19,084 nucleotides of DNA. Source: Alphaproteobacteria bacterium (GTDB lineage: Bacteria; Pseudomonadota; Alphaproteobacteria; SMXP01). The DNA is taken from the NCBI GenBank assembly GCA_028280675.1, contig JANQLI010000106.1, positions 1 to 19,084 of the forward strand. The letters are read 5' to 3'. Below are positions 7,568 to 15,152 of the stretch, in pieces (within the stretch, counting starts at the first letter, position 1; each line of letters opens with the position of its first letter). The notes beneath the pieces are model-generated. The model was not told the origin of the DNA. It did no database searches and saw only the letters and a list, made by a program, of their open reading frames with translations. Position numbers and translations under genes: made by a program.

Positions 7568-8485
7568 TTACTCCGCAGCCTCGACCTGGCGGGGGAAAAG
7601 GCCGGCTTTTGAGACTTGCGCCGGAATGGGGTGATCCAACGCTTGTTCCAGCCATTGCGCCGTCGCGATCAGTTTCTCAATGTCGATACCAGTCTCAATG
7701 CCTGCCCGGTTGAGCATATAGAGCAAATCTTCCGTGGCGATATTGCCCGTCGCTTTGGGGGCAAAGGGACAACCGCCAATGCCGCCGCAGGAGGCGTCGA
7801 GAATGTGCACACCCGCTTCAATCGCAGCGAAGGCGTTCGCAATGCCAGTGTTTCTTGTGTTGTGGAAATGCGCCCGCAATGGGACGTCGCCAATTTCCGC
7901 TTGCACGGCCTTGACCCGCTTGGTCACATCCCAGGGGGTGGCGACGCCAATCGTATCGGCGATACCAATCTCTTGCGCGCCAAGTTCGGCCGCTTTTCCT
8001 GCGATCCAGGCGAGACGGTCAACGGGCACTTCGCCGTCAAAGGGGCACCCAAAGGCGGCCCCAATGGTAATGGTGGGTTTGGTGCTGGTGCCTTTGGTTT
8101 CGCCAACCATGCGCGCGAACACCTCAAGGGATTGTTCGGCTGTTGCGTTTTGGTTGCGCAGCCCGAAGGTGTCGGAGGCGACGACAACGAAGTTCGCTTC
8201 ATCGCATTTTGTTTCAATCGCTGTGCTCAAGCCACGATCATTGAGGGCAAGACCAATATACGTCACACCCTTATCGCGTGGTACGCGTCCCATGATCTCA
8301 ATGGAATCGGCCATTTGCGGAACGCGTTTCGGATTGACGAAAGAGGCCACTTCCATACGTCGCAAACCGGCATCAATCAATTTATCGAGAAAGGTAAGTT
8401 TGGTGTCTGTATCCATCATGGCAGGATCGTTTTGCAATCCGTCCCGCAAACCAACTTCCACTATTTCCACTCTGGTGTTGCTCAT
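7568..8485 (-). CDS. Hydroxymethylglutaryl-CoA lyase family protein
   Basis: This is a DRE-type metallolyase TIM barrel that cleaves 3-hydroxy-3-methylglutaryl-CoA, or a similar branched 3-hydroxyacyl-CoA, to acetyl-CoA plus a keto acid. It has 305 residues. The catalytic start of the barrel, EVGLRDGLQND (10-20), holds Arg14 and Asp15. Metal ligands are His206 and His208 in RAHFHNTR, and Asn248. The active-site glycine/cysteine loop is GGIGGCPFAPKATGN (234-248) with Cys239, and ATEDLLYML follows as in true HMG-CoA lyases. The Shine-Dalgarno AAGGA lies 7 bases before the ATG. The gene is divergent from a CaiB-type CoA-transferase, fitting a CoA-activate-then-cleave scheme. Its own terminator follows. 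A citramalyl-CoA or methyl-branched relative of the HMG-CoA reaction is possible. Confidence 0.9.
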   Translation of the reverse strand: MSNTRVEIVEVGLRDGLQNDPAMMDTDTKLTFLDKLIDAGLRRMEVASFVNPKRVPQMADSIEIMGRVPRDKGVTYIGLALNDRGLSTAIETKCDEANFVVVASDTFGLRNQNATAEQSLEVFARMVGETKGTSTKPTITIGAAFGCPFDGEVPVDRLAWIAGKAAELGAQEIGIADTIGVATPWDVTKRVKAVQAEIGDVPLRAHFHNTRNTGIANAFAAIEAGVHILDASCGGIGGCPFAPKATGNIATEDLLYMLNRAGIETGIDIEKLIATAQWLEQALDHPIPAQVSKAGLFPRQVEAAE

Positions 8486-8532
8486 ACCTATGTCCTTGTC
8501 TCTGCCTCTCTCTTATGGATGTTCTAATTGAA

Positions 8533-8595
8533 TGGACGGAGGGCGTCCAGACACAGAGAAGTGAAAAACGCCGGATTCCGTCCACTTCTTGGACG
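8533..8595. promoter_or_regulatory. Double palindrome operator candidate in a divergent promoter
   Basis: Four copies of the hexamer TGGACG occur in alternating orientation. TGGACG (8533-8538), five bases, then CGTCCA (8544-8549) make one palindrome. CGTCCA (8579-8584), five bases, then TGGACG (8590-8595) make the mirror one. The half-sites of each pair are 11 bases apart, about one helical turn, and equivalent half-sites are 46 bases apart. The outer copy lies at the -35 position relative to a TATACT box at 8615-8620, so binding would be expected to block or steer transcription of the CoA-transferase and of the lyase. No regulator gene lies in the window. Confidence 0.55.
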
Positions 8596-8641
8596 CAAGG
8601 CACTGCGTCTTGTGTATACTAGGCCTTCGTGCTTTAAGCAC
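8589..8641 (+). promoter_or_regulatory. Candidate promoter of the CoA-transferase
   Basis: TATACT at 8615-8620 is a good -10 box. The best -35 candidate is TTGGAC at 8589-8594, at a long 20-base spacing and overlapping the downstream palindrome. The predicted leader is about 110 bases and holds a perfect palindrome GTGCTT-T-AAGCAC (8629-8641). The spacing makes this moderate evidence, and an activator-dependent promoter would fit. Confidence 0.4.
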
Positions 8642-8738
8642 ACACATCCGGCGAGCGATTGTCTCTGGTCGCTTTCGCCTTATCCGAACTTATAGATATG
8701 ATCTGCGATCAATCTTTTCAAATGTATGGGATCGTCTC

Positions 8739-9950
8739 ATGAGCGAAGCGAAGGTGGAAAATACGGGACCTCTCAAAGGTATCCGTGTGATTGAATTGGG
8801 TGTTCTTTTGGCCGGGCCTTATTGTGGGCAGTTGCTGGGCGATTATGGCGCCGAAGTGATCAAGATCGAGCAACCCGGTGTCGGCGATCCGATGCGCGAT
8901 TGGGGCCAAGCCAAAGTGGCGGGTCGTTCCCTGTGGTGGCCCATTGTGGCGCGGAATAAAAAATCCATGACCTTAAATTTACGCACACCCGAAGGCTCTG
9001 ACATCTTGAAGAAGCTTGTCGCCGAGGCCGATGTGCTGCTGGAAAATTTCCGTCCTGGGACCATGGAGCGTTGGGGTCTTGGGTATGATGTTCTCAAAGA
9101 GATCAATCCGGGCCTGATTATGGTGCGGGTTTCTGGCTATGGCCAAACAGGCCCTTATGCGCCGCGTGCAGGCTATGCGTCAGTTGGTGAAGCCATGGGC
9201 GGCATGCGTTACTTGATGGGGTATCCGGATCGTGTGCCAAGCCGCGCCGGGATTTCCATTGGCGATACTTTGGCGGCGACCTATGCTTGTTTAGGTGTTC
9301 TTGCCGCTTTGCATCACCGCGATAAAACCGGTGAAGGTCAGGTGGTTGATAGCGCTATCTATGAAGCGTGTCTCGCCAACATGGAAAGCGTGATTACGGA
9401 ATACCAGGTCACCGGATATATCCGTGAACGGACGGGTACGAAGTTGCCGAAAATTGCACCCTCGAATATTTACGAAACATCTAACGGGATGGTGGTCATT
9501 GGCGCCAACCAGGATACGGTGTTTAAACGTCTTGCGGAGGGTCTCAATCATCCAGAATGGTTTGAGGATGAGCGTTTCTCCAGCCACAATGCCCGCGGTG
9601 AAAATCAAGACCTTCTCGATGATATGATTAATGACATCACCAAAACCATGACGTCCGAAGATGTGCTGGCAATGTGCGATGACAATGGCGTTCCTGCCGG
9701 CAAAGTGTTCCGCGCACCGGAAATGCTCGAAGATCCGCATTATGCTGCCCGCGAAGCCATTGCCGAAGTGCCCTATCCCGAAGTGGGGCACCTCAAGATG
9801 CAGAACGTTTTCCCGAAAATGTCTGCGACGCCAGGCACCATTCGGTGGGCTGGCCCGGAACTTGGCGAACATACCGATTACGTGCTGAAGGATGTTCTTG
9901 GCCTGAGCGATGATGACGTTGAGAAACTGAAAGAGTCCGGCGATATTTAA
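8739..9950 (+). CDS. CaiB/BaiF family (class III) CoA-transferase
   Basis: This transferase moves CoA from a donor such as succinyl-CoA to a carboxylic acid through an enzyme-bound anhydride. It has 403 residues from the ATG at 8739. Family marks are PLKGIRVIELGVLLAGPYCGQ (11-31), LGDYGAEVIKIEQPGVGDPMR (33-53), LLENFRPGTMERWGLGYD (100-117), the catalytic Asp176 in GISIGD (171-176), and HHRDKTGEGQ (192-201). The frame stays open for 50 more codons upstream, but those residues are unlike the family and would cover the operator region, so the start at 8739 (GGGA about 9 bases before) is preferred. Divergence from an HMG-CoA-lyase-type gene suggests a link like succinyl-CoA:HMG CoA-transferase feeding HMG-CoA lyase; that is inference. 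Confidence 0.93.
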   Translation: MSEAKVENTGPLKGIRVIELGVLLAGPYCGQLLGDYGAEVIKIEQPGVGDPMRDWGQAKVAGRSLWWPIVARNKKSMTLNLRTPEGSDILKKLVAEADVLLENFRPGTMERWGLGYDVLKEINPGLIMVRVSGYGQTGPYAPRAGYASVGEAMGGMRYLMGYPDRVPSRAGISIGDTLAATYACLGVLAALHHRDKTGEGQVVDSAIYEACLANMESVITEYQVTGYIRERTGTKLPKIAPSNIYETSNGMVVIGANQDTVFKRLAEGLNHPEWFEDERFSSHNARGENQDLLDDMINDITKTMTSEDVLAMCDDNGVPAGKVFRAPEMLEDPHYAAREAIAEVPYPEVGHLKMQNVFPKMSATPGTIRWAGPELGEHTDYVLKDVLGLSDDDVEKLKESGDI

Positions 9951-9972
9951 GTTGCGCCGAAGCGATTCCATT

Positions 9973-10004
9973 AAATGGGCGTCCAATGGGGCGCCCATTT
10001 TCTT
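9973..10004 (+). terminator. Terminator after the CoA-transferase
   Basis: A 9-bp perfect stem AAATGGGCG (9973-9981) / CGCCCATTT (9992-10000) with a 10-base loop is followed by a T-rich run. It lies 22 bases after the CoA-transferase stop, so the following Rieske gene probably has its own start site or relies on read-through. Confidence 0.75.
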
Positions 10005-10095
10005 TGTCGTTTACTTCCTTTATGACATCTAATTGAGATTACGACGCGTATGCATGTGGTGGGAATGCGCATCACAGCGAGAGAGGACCTCAGAT

Positions 10096-11217
10096 ATGTA
10101 TATCAACTTTTGGTACCCGATTGGGACATCCGAAGACATCACCGCAGACACCCCCTTCCGCACGGATATTTATGGACTGAAATATGTCGCTTTCCGTGAT
10201 GAAGACGGGAAAGCCCATGTGCTCAGCGATACGTGCGTTCACCGCGGGGCGTCTTTGGGCAAAGGGAAAATTAAAAATGGCAATGTCGAATGCCCCTATC
10301 ATGGCTGGCAATTTGGCGGGTCTGGCGCTTGTACCCTGATCCCCTCACTGGGTTCTGATGCAAAGATACCCAATCGCGCCAAGGTCGATTCTTACCCAAC
10401 GCAAGAGCGTTACGGGATCGTTTTTGCGTTTCTTGGCGATCTACCAGAAAAAGAGCGCCCCACGCTTTATGATATTCCCGAAGATGGCGATAATGCTTGG
10501 CGTGGAAGCGAAGTCATGATCTTGGACGTGGATTACCATTATGAGCGGTCAATGGAAAATGGTCTTGATCCAGCACACAATGAATTTGTCCATACCGCGC
10601 AAGGGTCGCCAAGCATTTTTGGTCAGACGTTTGACGTGATTGACGATCCATGGGGGTCTCACTTCATGGTGAATTTTAAAAATCAAGATGATGATGCGAC
10701 TGAGTTTTCGAAAGAGTTGTCTGTCGATCTGAAAGCGGGGTCCGGTCATCACGGACCGAATGTGCTGATCACGTGGATTCAGTTTTCAGAAGAAGCGAAG
10801 ATCCACCAGTATTTCTTCGAAGCCCCGGTGGATGATGGCAAAACGCGGATCTTCTTTATCAATTACCGCAGCTTTATGACGGAACCCGAACATGATGAAG
10901 CGGTTAAAGCGCAAAACATGCGTGTTGCGCAAGAAGACATCAATATTCTTCTGGAGCTTGATCCGGTGCAAACACCGGAAACCAATACCAAAGAAATTCT
11001 CGTGCCCTCAGATAAACCTGTTGTTCGATTCCGTGAATGGAATAAAGAATGGGAACAAAATGGCTGGCGTGTTGATGTGCCCGCTCTAAAAGCAAATTTG
11101 GGGAAAGTTGCGATGGCGATCCCATGCCCTGGACGGCGTGAAAGTAAGAGCTGGGTACTTGATGCTGTACCCCTTGTCCAAAAGGATCAAGTGCAGGAAC
11201 GTCTAGCTGCGGAATAA
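10096..11217 (+). CDS. Rieske non-haem iron oxygenase, alpha-type subunit
   Basis: This is a cytoplasmic oxygenase of the ring-hydroxylating / O- or N-demethylating group, 373 residues. The Rieske [2Fe-2S] motif is Cys47-X-His49 and Cys66-X2-His69, separated by 16 residues (CVHRGAS ... ECPYHGW). The mononuclear iron site is NGLDPAHNEFVH (155-166), with bridging Asp158 and ligands His161 and His166. The third ligand is probably Asp281 in AQEDINILLELDP (278-290). The ATG at 10096 follows GAGAGGA by about 8 bases; the longer open frame from 10033 adds 21 residues without family character. The size and the MYINFWYPIG start resemble single-component-type oxygenases such as vanillate demethylase rather than two-subunit dioxygenases. 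No ferredoxin, reductase or beta subunit is nearby, so electron supply must come from elsewhere. The substrate is unknown. Confidence 0.92.
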   Translation: MYINFWYPIGTSEDITADTPFRTDIYGLKYVAFRDEDGKAHVLSDTCVHRGASLGKGKIKNGNVECPYHGWQFGGSGACTLIPSLGSDAKIPNRAKVDSYPTQERYGIVFAFLGDLPEKERPTLYDIPEDGDNAWRGSEVMILDVDYHYERSMENGLDPAHNEFVHTAQGSPSIFGQTFDVIDDPWGSHFMVNFKNQDDDATEFSKELSVDLKAGSGHHGPNVLITWIQFSEEAKIHQYFFEAPVDDGKTRIFFINYRSFMTEPEHDEAVKAQNMRVAQEDINILLELDPVQTPETNTKEILVPSDKPVVRFREWNKEWEQNGWRVDVPALKANLGKVAMAIPCPGRRESKSWVLDAVPLVQKDQVQERLAAE

Positions 11218-11236
11218 TGTCAACCTATAAGGTTTG

Positions 11237-11264
11237 AAAAGCCCGGTTTATGCCGGGCTTTTTT
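11237..11264. terminator. Bidirectional terminator
   Basis: A 10-bp stem AAAAGCCCGG (11237-11246) / CCGGGCTTTT (11253-11262) with a 6-base loop and a run of six T (11259-11264) lies between the converging Rieske and lipoprotein genes. Confidence 0.9.
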
Positions 11265-11271
11265 GTTGCGC

Positions 11272-11709
11272 TTAATCGAGGCAAAAGGTGATGACGTATT
11301 CTTGATTGGGCTGTTTCACTGCGCGTCCGTCGCGTTCCAGTGGAGAGAATGTCCACTGCCGAATTGAATTAAGCGCGGCGCTGTCAAACAAGGTGCCGGG
11401 TTCCGATAAGGCGACTTTGGGATTCTGCACGCGTCCATCTTCGCGAATATCGAAACGGATCAACGCCCACCCTTCGAGCTTTTTCGCTTCCGCAGTTTTT
11501 GGATACACAGGATCAACTGTGCTGAGGGGGATCACAGATCCTGTATTCATCGTGTTGCGTTCACGCTCAAAAGCGGTGATGGGAACAGAGGGGAGGTCAC
11601 TATCACATCCCCGTTCCGTGTTGATATATTCCGCAGGTGCGTCCACACCCGCACAGGCCGTTAAAAGAAGACCCCCCACAACCAATGGTCCAACTGACGT
11701 GATACGCAT
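11272..11709 (-). CDS. Lipoprotein with TonB C-terminal domain
   Basis: This is a small exported protein, 145 residues from the ATG at 11709, preceded by GAGGA at 7-base spacing. A TTG six bases further up could also start it but has less support. A short hydrophobic signal ends in the lipobox LTAC (16-19), so Cys19 should be lipidated and the protein held in the membrane facing the periplasm. The C-terminal half, from VDPVYPKTAEAKKLEGWALIRF (about 64-85) to IRQWTFSP, is the TonB C-terminal fold, with the usual YP, G-V-F-hydrophobic and 'A-x-W-x-F-x-P' features. There is no ExbB/ExbD or receptor nearby and no proline-rich periplasm-spanning arm, so this is unlikely to be a true energy transducer and may instead bind peptidoglycan or a partner. 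It follows the tandem hydrolase by about 70 bases on the same strand. Confidence 0.82.
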   Translation of the reverse strand: MRITSVGPLVVGGLLLTACAGVDAPAEYINTERGCDSDLPSVPITAFERERNTMNTGSVIPLSTVDPVYPKTAEAKKLEGWALIRFDIREDGRVQNPKVALSEPGTLFDSAALNSIRQWTFSPLERDGRAVKQPNQEYVITFCLD

Positions 11710-11778
11710 CCTCAAATCCTCATCTCACCCTTGCAGATAGAATACGGTGAGGCGCTCTTTCTGGCAAGAGCAGCGATT

Positions 11779-14121
11779 TTATTGTACTCCGGCTATGATC
11801 GTATTCGGAATAAACGCTTCATCAAAGGTACGATCGATAAAGCCAAGCCGCATAATCACCAGCTCTTTGGATGGAATAATCCACACCCTTTTATGGCCAT
11901 ATCCATCCATATAAATGACATCATCGGCTGCGAATAGTTCAGAATGCGTATTACCAAAAGGTTGGCCTTCCCGGTACATGCGTGTCTCGACATGTTCTGT
12001 GCCGAGCCAGATTTGAAATCCGTAATTGGGGTTTGCTTTTGATGGGGTGAGCATCTCTTTCAGATAGGCCTCTGAAATAATTTGTTGATCGCCAACCCGC
12101 CCACCATTGCGGAACATTTCACCGATGCGTATCCATGTTGTGGGTTTACTGAGCAGGCAGCAATCGGTGTGCGGTGTGCCGCCATCTTGATCAAGAAAGA
12201 GTGTGGCCGTGCGGGCTTGCAATGGTTGCCACAGCATCTCTGAGACAAAATCCGCATAACGCTGGCCGCTTACCTCGCTGACAATGGCGCCGAGGAGAAG
12301 AGGATTAGCGTTTTCGTGATTAAATTCTGTCTCCGGCTCTTTATCCATTTCGAGCGTGAGCGCTGTGTCGATCGTATTGGTCCCCCAGGCGAGTTGAACC
12401 ACTTTGGCATTGGGTTCGAAAATAGGCGCGAGATGTTCGACGCCGCTCGACATCGTCAGCAGATGTCGGATCGTGCGTCCGCCGAAAGGCGTGCCTTTGG
12501 CGCGTGGTAAATATTTTTCAACCGGGTCATCGACACTTGCAATCAATCCTTCATCCAGGGCCAGGCCAATGGCGAGCGCGGTAACCGTTTTGTTCATCGA
12601 ATGGGAGCTAAAGGTTTTGTCGCGGCTATAACCGTCCCAGTAACTTTCACGGACAATTTTCCCCTTATGCATCACGACAAAGGCGGTAGAGTTATGGTTT
12701 TTCGCATAAGTCTCTGCTGCATTGAGGGCTGTGACATCAATGGTTTGCTCTGTGGCATTGTCAAAGAACGGCGCATCATCCACCCCAACGATGTTTTCAT
12801 ATGGTTCATACCAATCCATGGGAGGCTCAAAAATATCGTCTGGTAAATTCGCATAGCGCCACCAGAACAGTTCATCCTCCGGCGGGATGGGCGGGAGATC
12901 GCCTTTCTGTGCAGACGCCGGGATCACATTGCTGATATTGCGAATGAGTGTGTTTGGGATGAAGCTCTCTTCCCAATTCATGTTGAAATTACCGGTGCGA
13001 ACGATCACGAGTTCTTTGGAGGGGATGACATAAAGGCGATTACCATTCGCGCCATCGAAATAAATCAGATCATCGGCAAGCATGGGTTCATTATGGGGGA
13101 TTATCAGCGATGTTTTGTCATGATAGGTGCGATCGCCCACAAAATCCGTCCCGCGCCAGACCTGTTTGCCATATTGCGGGTTCTTTGCGCTTGGGGCCTG
13201 CCATTCTTGCAGCCAGTCTGCGGGAATGATTTGCGCCTCGCCAACTTTTCCACCGTTGATCAGCATGTTGCCGAAGCGGATCCATTCGCGCATTTCAACG
13301 CGAAAGCAGCAAAAGGTCCGCGCCATGCCGCCTTCACGGTCAAGCACCAGGTTTGCATCCTTTGCCCCAAGCGGTTGCCAGATATGTTTCGATTCATACT
13401 CATTGAGCTTCATCCCCGTCGCGCGCTCAAGGATAATGCCGAGCAATTGCGAATTCACGCTGGCGTATTGAAAGCGTGTGCCGGGGTCTTCGGCGAGCTC
13501 CGTGTCCAAAACTAATTTTTCAATATTACTCCCGTAAAACAATTCGGCTGTCCGTGAGAAAGGATTCATTGAGAAAGGATCGATGTTTAATCCGCTCGTA
13601 TGCTCCATCATTTGCCGAATGGTGATGTCGCCGCGGCGATCATTGGCCCATTCGGTGAGATAGGTTTTCACTGGTTCATCAAGGGAGGGGATGTCGCCAT
13701 CGCGCAAAGCAAACCCGAACATCAATCCCATAAGAGATTTGTGCATGGAGGCAGTGTCACTGATGGTCGATGCGTCAAAGCCAGGCCAATATTTTTCATA
13801 TTGGATCTTTCCGCGGTGCGCGACGATGAGGCCAATCGAATTTTTATCTTCAAGCCAGGCTTCAATATCGTCAAAGGCTTGCGGATGAATTGTCAGTTCA
13901 TCGGAACGTGCAACCGGAAGAGGGGCAGGATTCTCGACACCCTTCACCAATGCTTGCGGGGTCCACCAGTCATCTTTGGTGCTGAGCACGGGGAAATAGA
14001 TAAATGCGGAATAAAAGCGCCCAAATTTGATGGGATCCGAGAGATAGGTGCCGCCCATAAAGAGCAGGATGAGCGCCAAAAGCCCAGCCAAGCCTTTCCC
14101 GATAACTTTTAAGATACGCAT
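11779..14121 (-). CDS. Tandem two-domain beta-lactamase-family serine hydrolase
   Basis: This 780-residue envelope protein has a hydrophobic N-terminus (residues 5-25) that acts as anchor or signal, then two homologous class-C-type beta-lactamase domains. Domain 1 (about 75-400) has the S-x-x-K pair Ser125/Lys128 in SMHKS, and Tyr219 in FQYASVNSQLLG. Domain 2 (about 455-780) has Ser508/Lys511 in SMNKT, but the aligned tyrosine is His602 in FNHENANPLLLG. Both end with nearly the same strand (VIPSKELVIVR near 365; IIPSKELVIMR near 748) and FIPNT, and both have a CC pair (271-272; 654-655). The two copies lie about 383 residues apart, so this is a gene duplication fused in frame. The nearest known activities are esterases, 6-aminohexanoate-oligomer hydrolases and D-aminopeptidases. 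The ATG follows GGGGAT. Substrate unknown; a cell-wall or amide substrate is possible. Confidence 0.9.
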   Translation of the reverse strand: MRILKVIGKGLAGLLALILLFMGGTYLSDPIKFGRFYSAFIYFPVLSTKDDWWTPQALVKGVENPAPLPVARSDELTIHPQAFDDIEAWLEDKNSIGLIVAHRGKIQYEKYWPGFDASTISDTASMHKSLMGLMFGFALRDGDIPSLDEPVKTYLTEWANDRRGDITIRQMMEHTSGLNIDPFSMNPFSRTAELFYGSNIEKLVLDTELAEDPGTRFQYASVNSQLLGIILERATGMKLNEYESKHIWQPLGAKDANLVLDREGGMARTFCCFRVEMREWIRFGNMLINGGKVGEAQIIPADWLQEWQAPSAKNPQYGKQVWRGTDFVGDRTYHDKTSLIIPHNEPMLADDLIYFDGANGNRLYVIPSKELVIVRTGNFNMNWEESFIPNTLIRNISNVIPASAQKGDLPPIPPEDELFWWRYANLPDDIFEPPMDWYEPYENIVGVDDAPFFDNATEQTIDVTALNAAETYAKNHNSTAFVVMHKGKIVRESYWDGYSRDKTFSSHSMNKTVTALAIGLALDEGLIASVDDPVEKYLPRAKGTPFGGRTIRHLLTMSSGVEHLAPIFEPNAKVVQLAWGTNTIDTALTLEMDKEPETEFNHENANPLLLGAIVSEVSGQRYADFVSEMLWQPLQARTATLFLDQDGGTPHTDCCLLSKPTTWIRIGEMFRNGGRVGDQQIISEAYLKEMLTPSKANPNYGFQIWLGTEHVETRMYREGQPFGNTHSELFAADDVIYMDGYGHKRVWIIPSKELVIMRLGFIDRTFDEAFIPNTIIAGVQ

Positions 14122-14180
14122 TTGATCCCCGTAGTTATTCGTTAGTATTAATTAATAAGCCAAGGTGAAAGTCAGTTTAG
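14122..14180 (-). promoter_or_regulatory. AT-rich promoter region of the tandem hydrolase
   Basis: The short gap between the methyltransferase stop and the hydrolase start contains the perfect 12-base palindrome TATTAATTAATA (14146-14157), about 25-36 bases before the ATG. Its AT-rich core could be the -10 region of the hydrolase promoter. No clear -35 is seen. Confidence 0.35.
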
Positions 14181-14981
14181 TTATATGATATTAATTTGAC
14201 TGCCCTGTGGAGAATGTTGTTTAGGGCTTGGAATAAAAAAAACATTACCATCATTCATAACCTCCTCACTCTCCCTGAAAGAGGTAATCTGTTTCAATCT
14301 GCCATTTTCTACTACATGGAATGTATAACCTCGTTCGCGACAGTATGTTTCGACTTCTTTAAAGGTATGCCCTAGCCGAGTGAGCATATTAGGATGAATT
14401 TCTATGAGCATTGGAGGGCGGAAACGTTCAATAGTGCGTTTGGCTCCATTCAGTACGCTCAACTCATGCCCTTCCACATCGCAACGTATAAAGTCGATTT
14501 GCTCTATCTCGTTATTGAACACAAAAGAGTCTAATGTCTCTGTTTTACATGTTTCGTCGAGCACTTTGAGGTCGGGGTCTGCCGCAAGTGATGCTTGAGC
14601 AATAGCAATATTGCCTTTTTTCTTCACTGGGGTGTGTAAAGTTTGTTCACCGGATTGATCGCTGAGTGCAATACGGTGCAGTGAAGCGTTTGTAATTCCT
14701 AACAAGCGCGTATTCCGTTTTAGGCATTCAAACGTAATCCCTGCCGGTTCAAAGGCAAAAACTTTTCCCTCATTCCCAACAAGAGGTGAGAGTCTGCGCA
14801 AATATTGCCCGTAATTGGCGCCTATTTCAAAAGCTATATGTCCGTATTTCACGAACTGGCTCAAGAATACTTCCTCGGGTTCGATTTTTGGACTCACGAG
14901 TCGACGTAATGAATTATAGGTTTGGGAAAAGACTCTGTAAGCGTGTAACCCAAACATATTTTGAAACAAATCCCGCATCAT
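14181..14981 (-). CDS. FkbM-family SAM-dependent methyltransferase
   Basis: This is a 266-residue soluble enzyme of the FkbM group, which usually puts methyl groups on hydroxyls of sugars or polyketides in surface glycans. The SAM-binding loop is FEIGANYGQY (51-60), followed by VFAFEPAGITFECLKRN (74-90), and the family signature DFIRCDVEGHELSVLNGA (163-180) with EIHP (194-197). The start is fixed by an in-frame TAA two codons above the ATG, with an ACGGAT Shine-Dalgarno. A second ATG follows at codon 2. The gene is visibly richer in A+T than its neighbours, hinting at transfer, as is common for glycan genes. It lies beside glycosyltransferase and phosphatase genes, which supports an envelope-glycan target; the exact sugar is unknown. 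Confidence 0.88.
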   Translation of the reverse strand: MMRDLFQNMFGLHAYRVFSQTYNSLRRLVSPKIEPEEVFLSQFVKYGHIAFEIGANYGQYLRRLSPLVGNEGKVFAFEPAGITFECLKRNTRLLGITNASLHRIALSDQSGEQTLHTPVKKKGNIAIAQASLAADPDLKVLDETCKTETLDSFVFNNEIEQIDFIRCDVEGHELSVLNGAKRTIERFRPPMLIEIHPNMLTRLGHTFKEVETYCRERGYTFHVVENGRLKQITSFRESEEVMNDGNVFFIPSPKQHSPQGSQINII

Positions 14982-15062
14982 CTTTTATCCGTTCTCGTGT
15001 CAGCTCACTTGTCTTAGTTGCAATCCCAGGTTTCTTACCCACGGTCTTTACTCTTAGAGTTT

Positions 15063-15120
15063 TTTCACCTGATTTACTAGCCCGTATGATTTTTGACAAA
15101 TTTATGTTAAATAGGTGAAA
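15063..15120. promoter_or_regulatory. Inverted repeat in the divergent promoter region
   Basis: TTTCACCTGATTTA (15063-15076) is matched by TAAATAGGTGAAA (15108-15120), 13 pairs with one bulged base, across 31 bases. A perfect TTGACA (15093-15098) lies in the spacer, without a convincing -10 at standard distance on the plus strand. The repeat is placed to control both the methyltransferase (leftward) and the membrane protein (rightward), or to fold in the leader. Confidence 0.4.
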
Positions 15121-15152
15121 CTTAAATGATTATTTATTGAAGGTCTAAAACC

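Noticed and set aside
7616..8531. Two long plus-strand ORFs (303 and 265 codons)
   Set aside because: They are antisense to the HMG-CoA-lyase-type gene with its catalytic motifs intact, and their open frames follow from its codon use.
8589..8738. Fifty extra N-terminal codons of the CoA-transferase
   Set aside because: These residues do not resemble the family, the segment holds the -10 box and half of the palindrome, and a better start exists at 8739.
9291..9998. Minus-strand ORF of 235 codons
   Set aside because: It is antisense to the CoA-transferase, has a composition like a shadow frame, and has no motif.
11731..11937. Plus-strand 68-codon ORF between the lipoprotein and the hydrolase
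   Set aside because: Most of it is antisense to the hydrolase C-terminus, and there is no ribosome-binding site.
14914..15099. Minus-strand 61-codon Lys-rich ORF overlapping the methyltransferase start
   Set aside because: It has a TTG start without a Shine-Dalgarno and overlaps a well-supported gene in another frame, so it is probably chance in AT-rich DNA.
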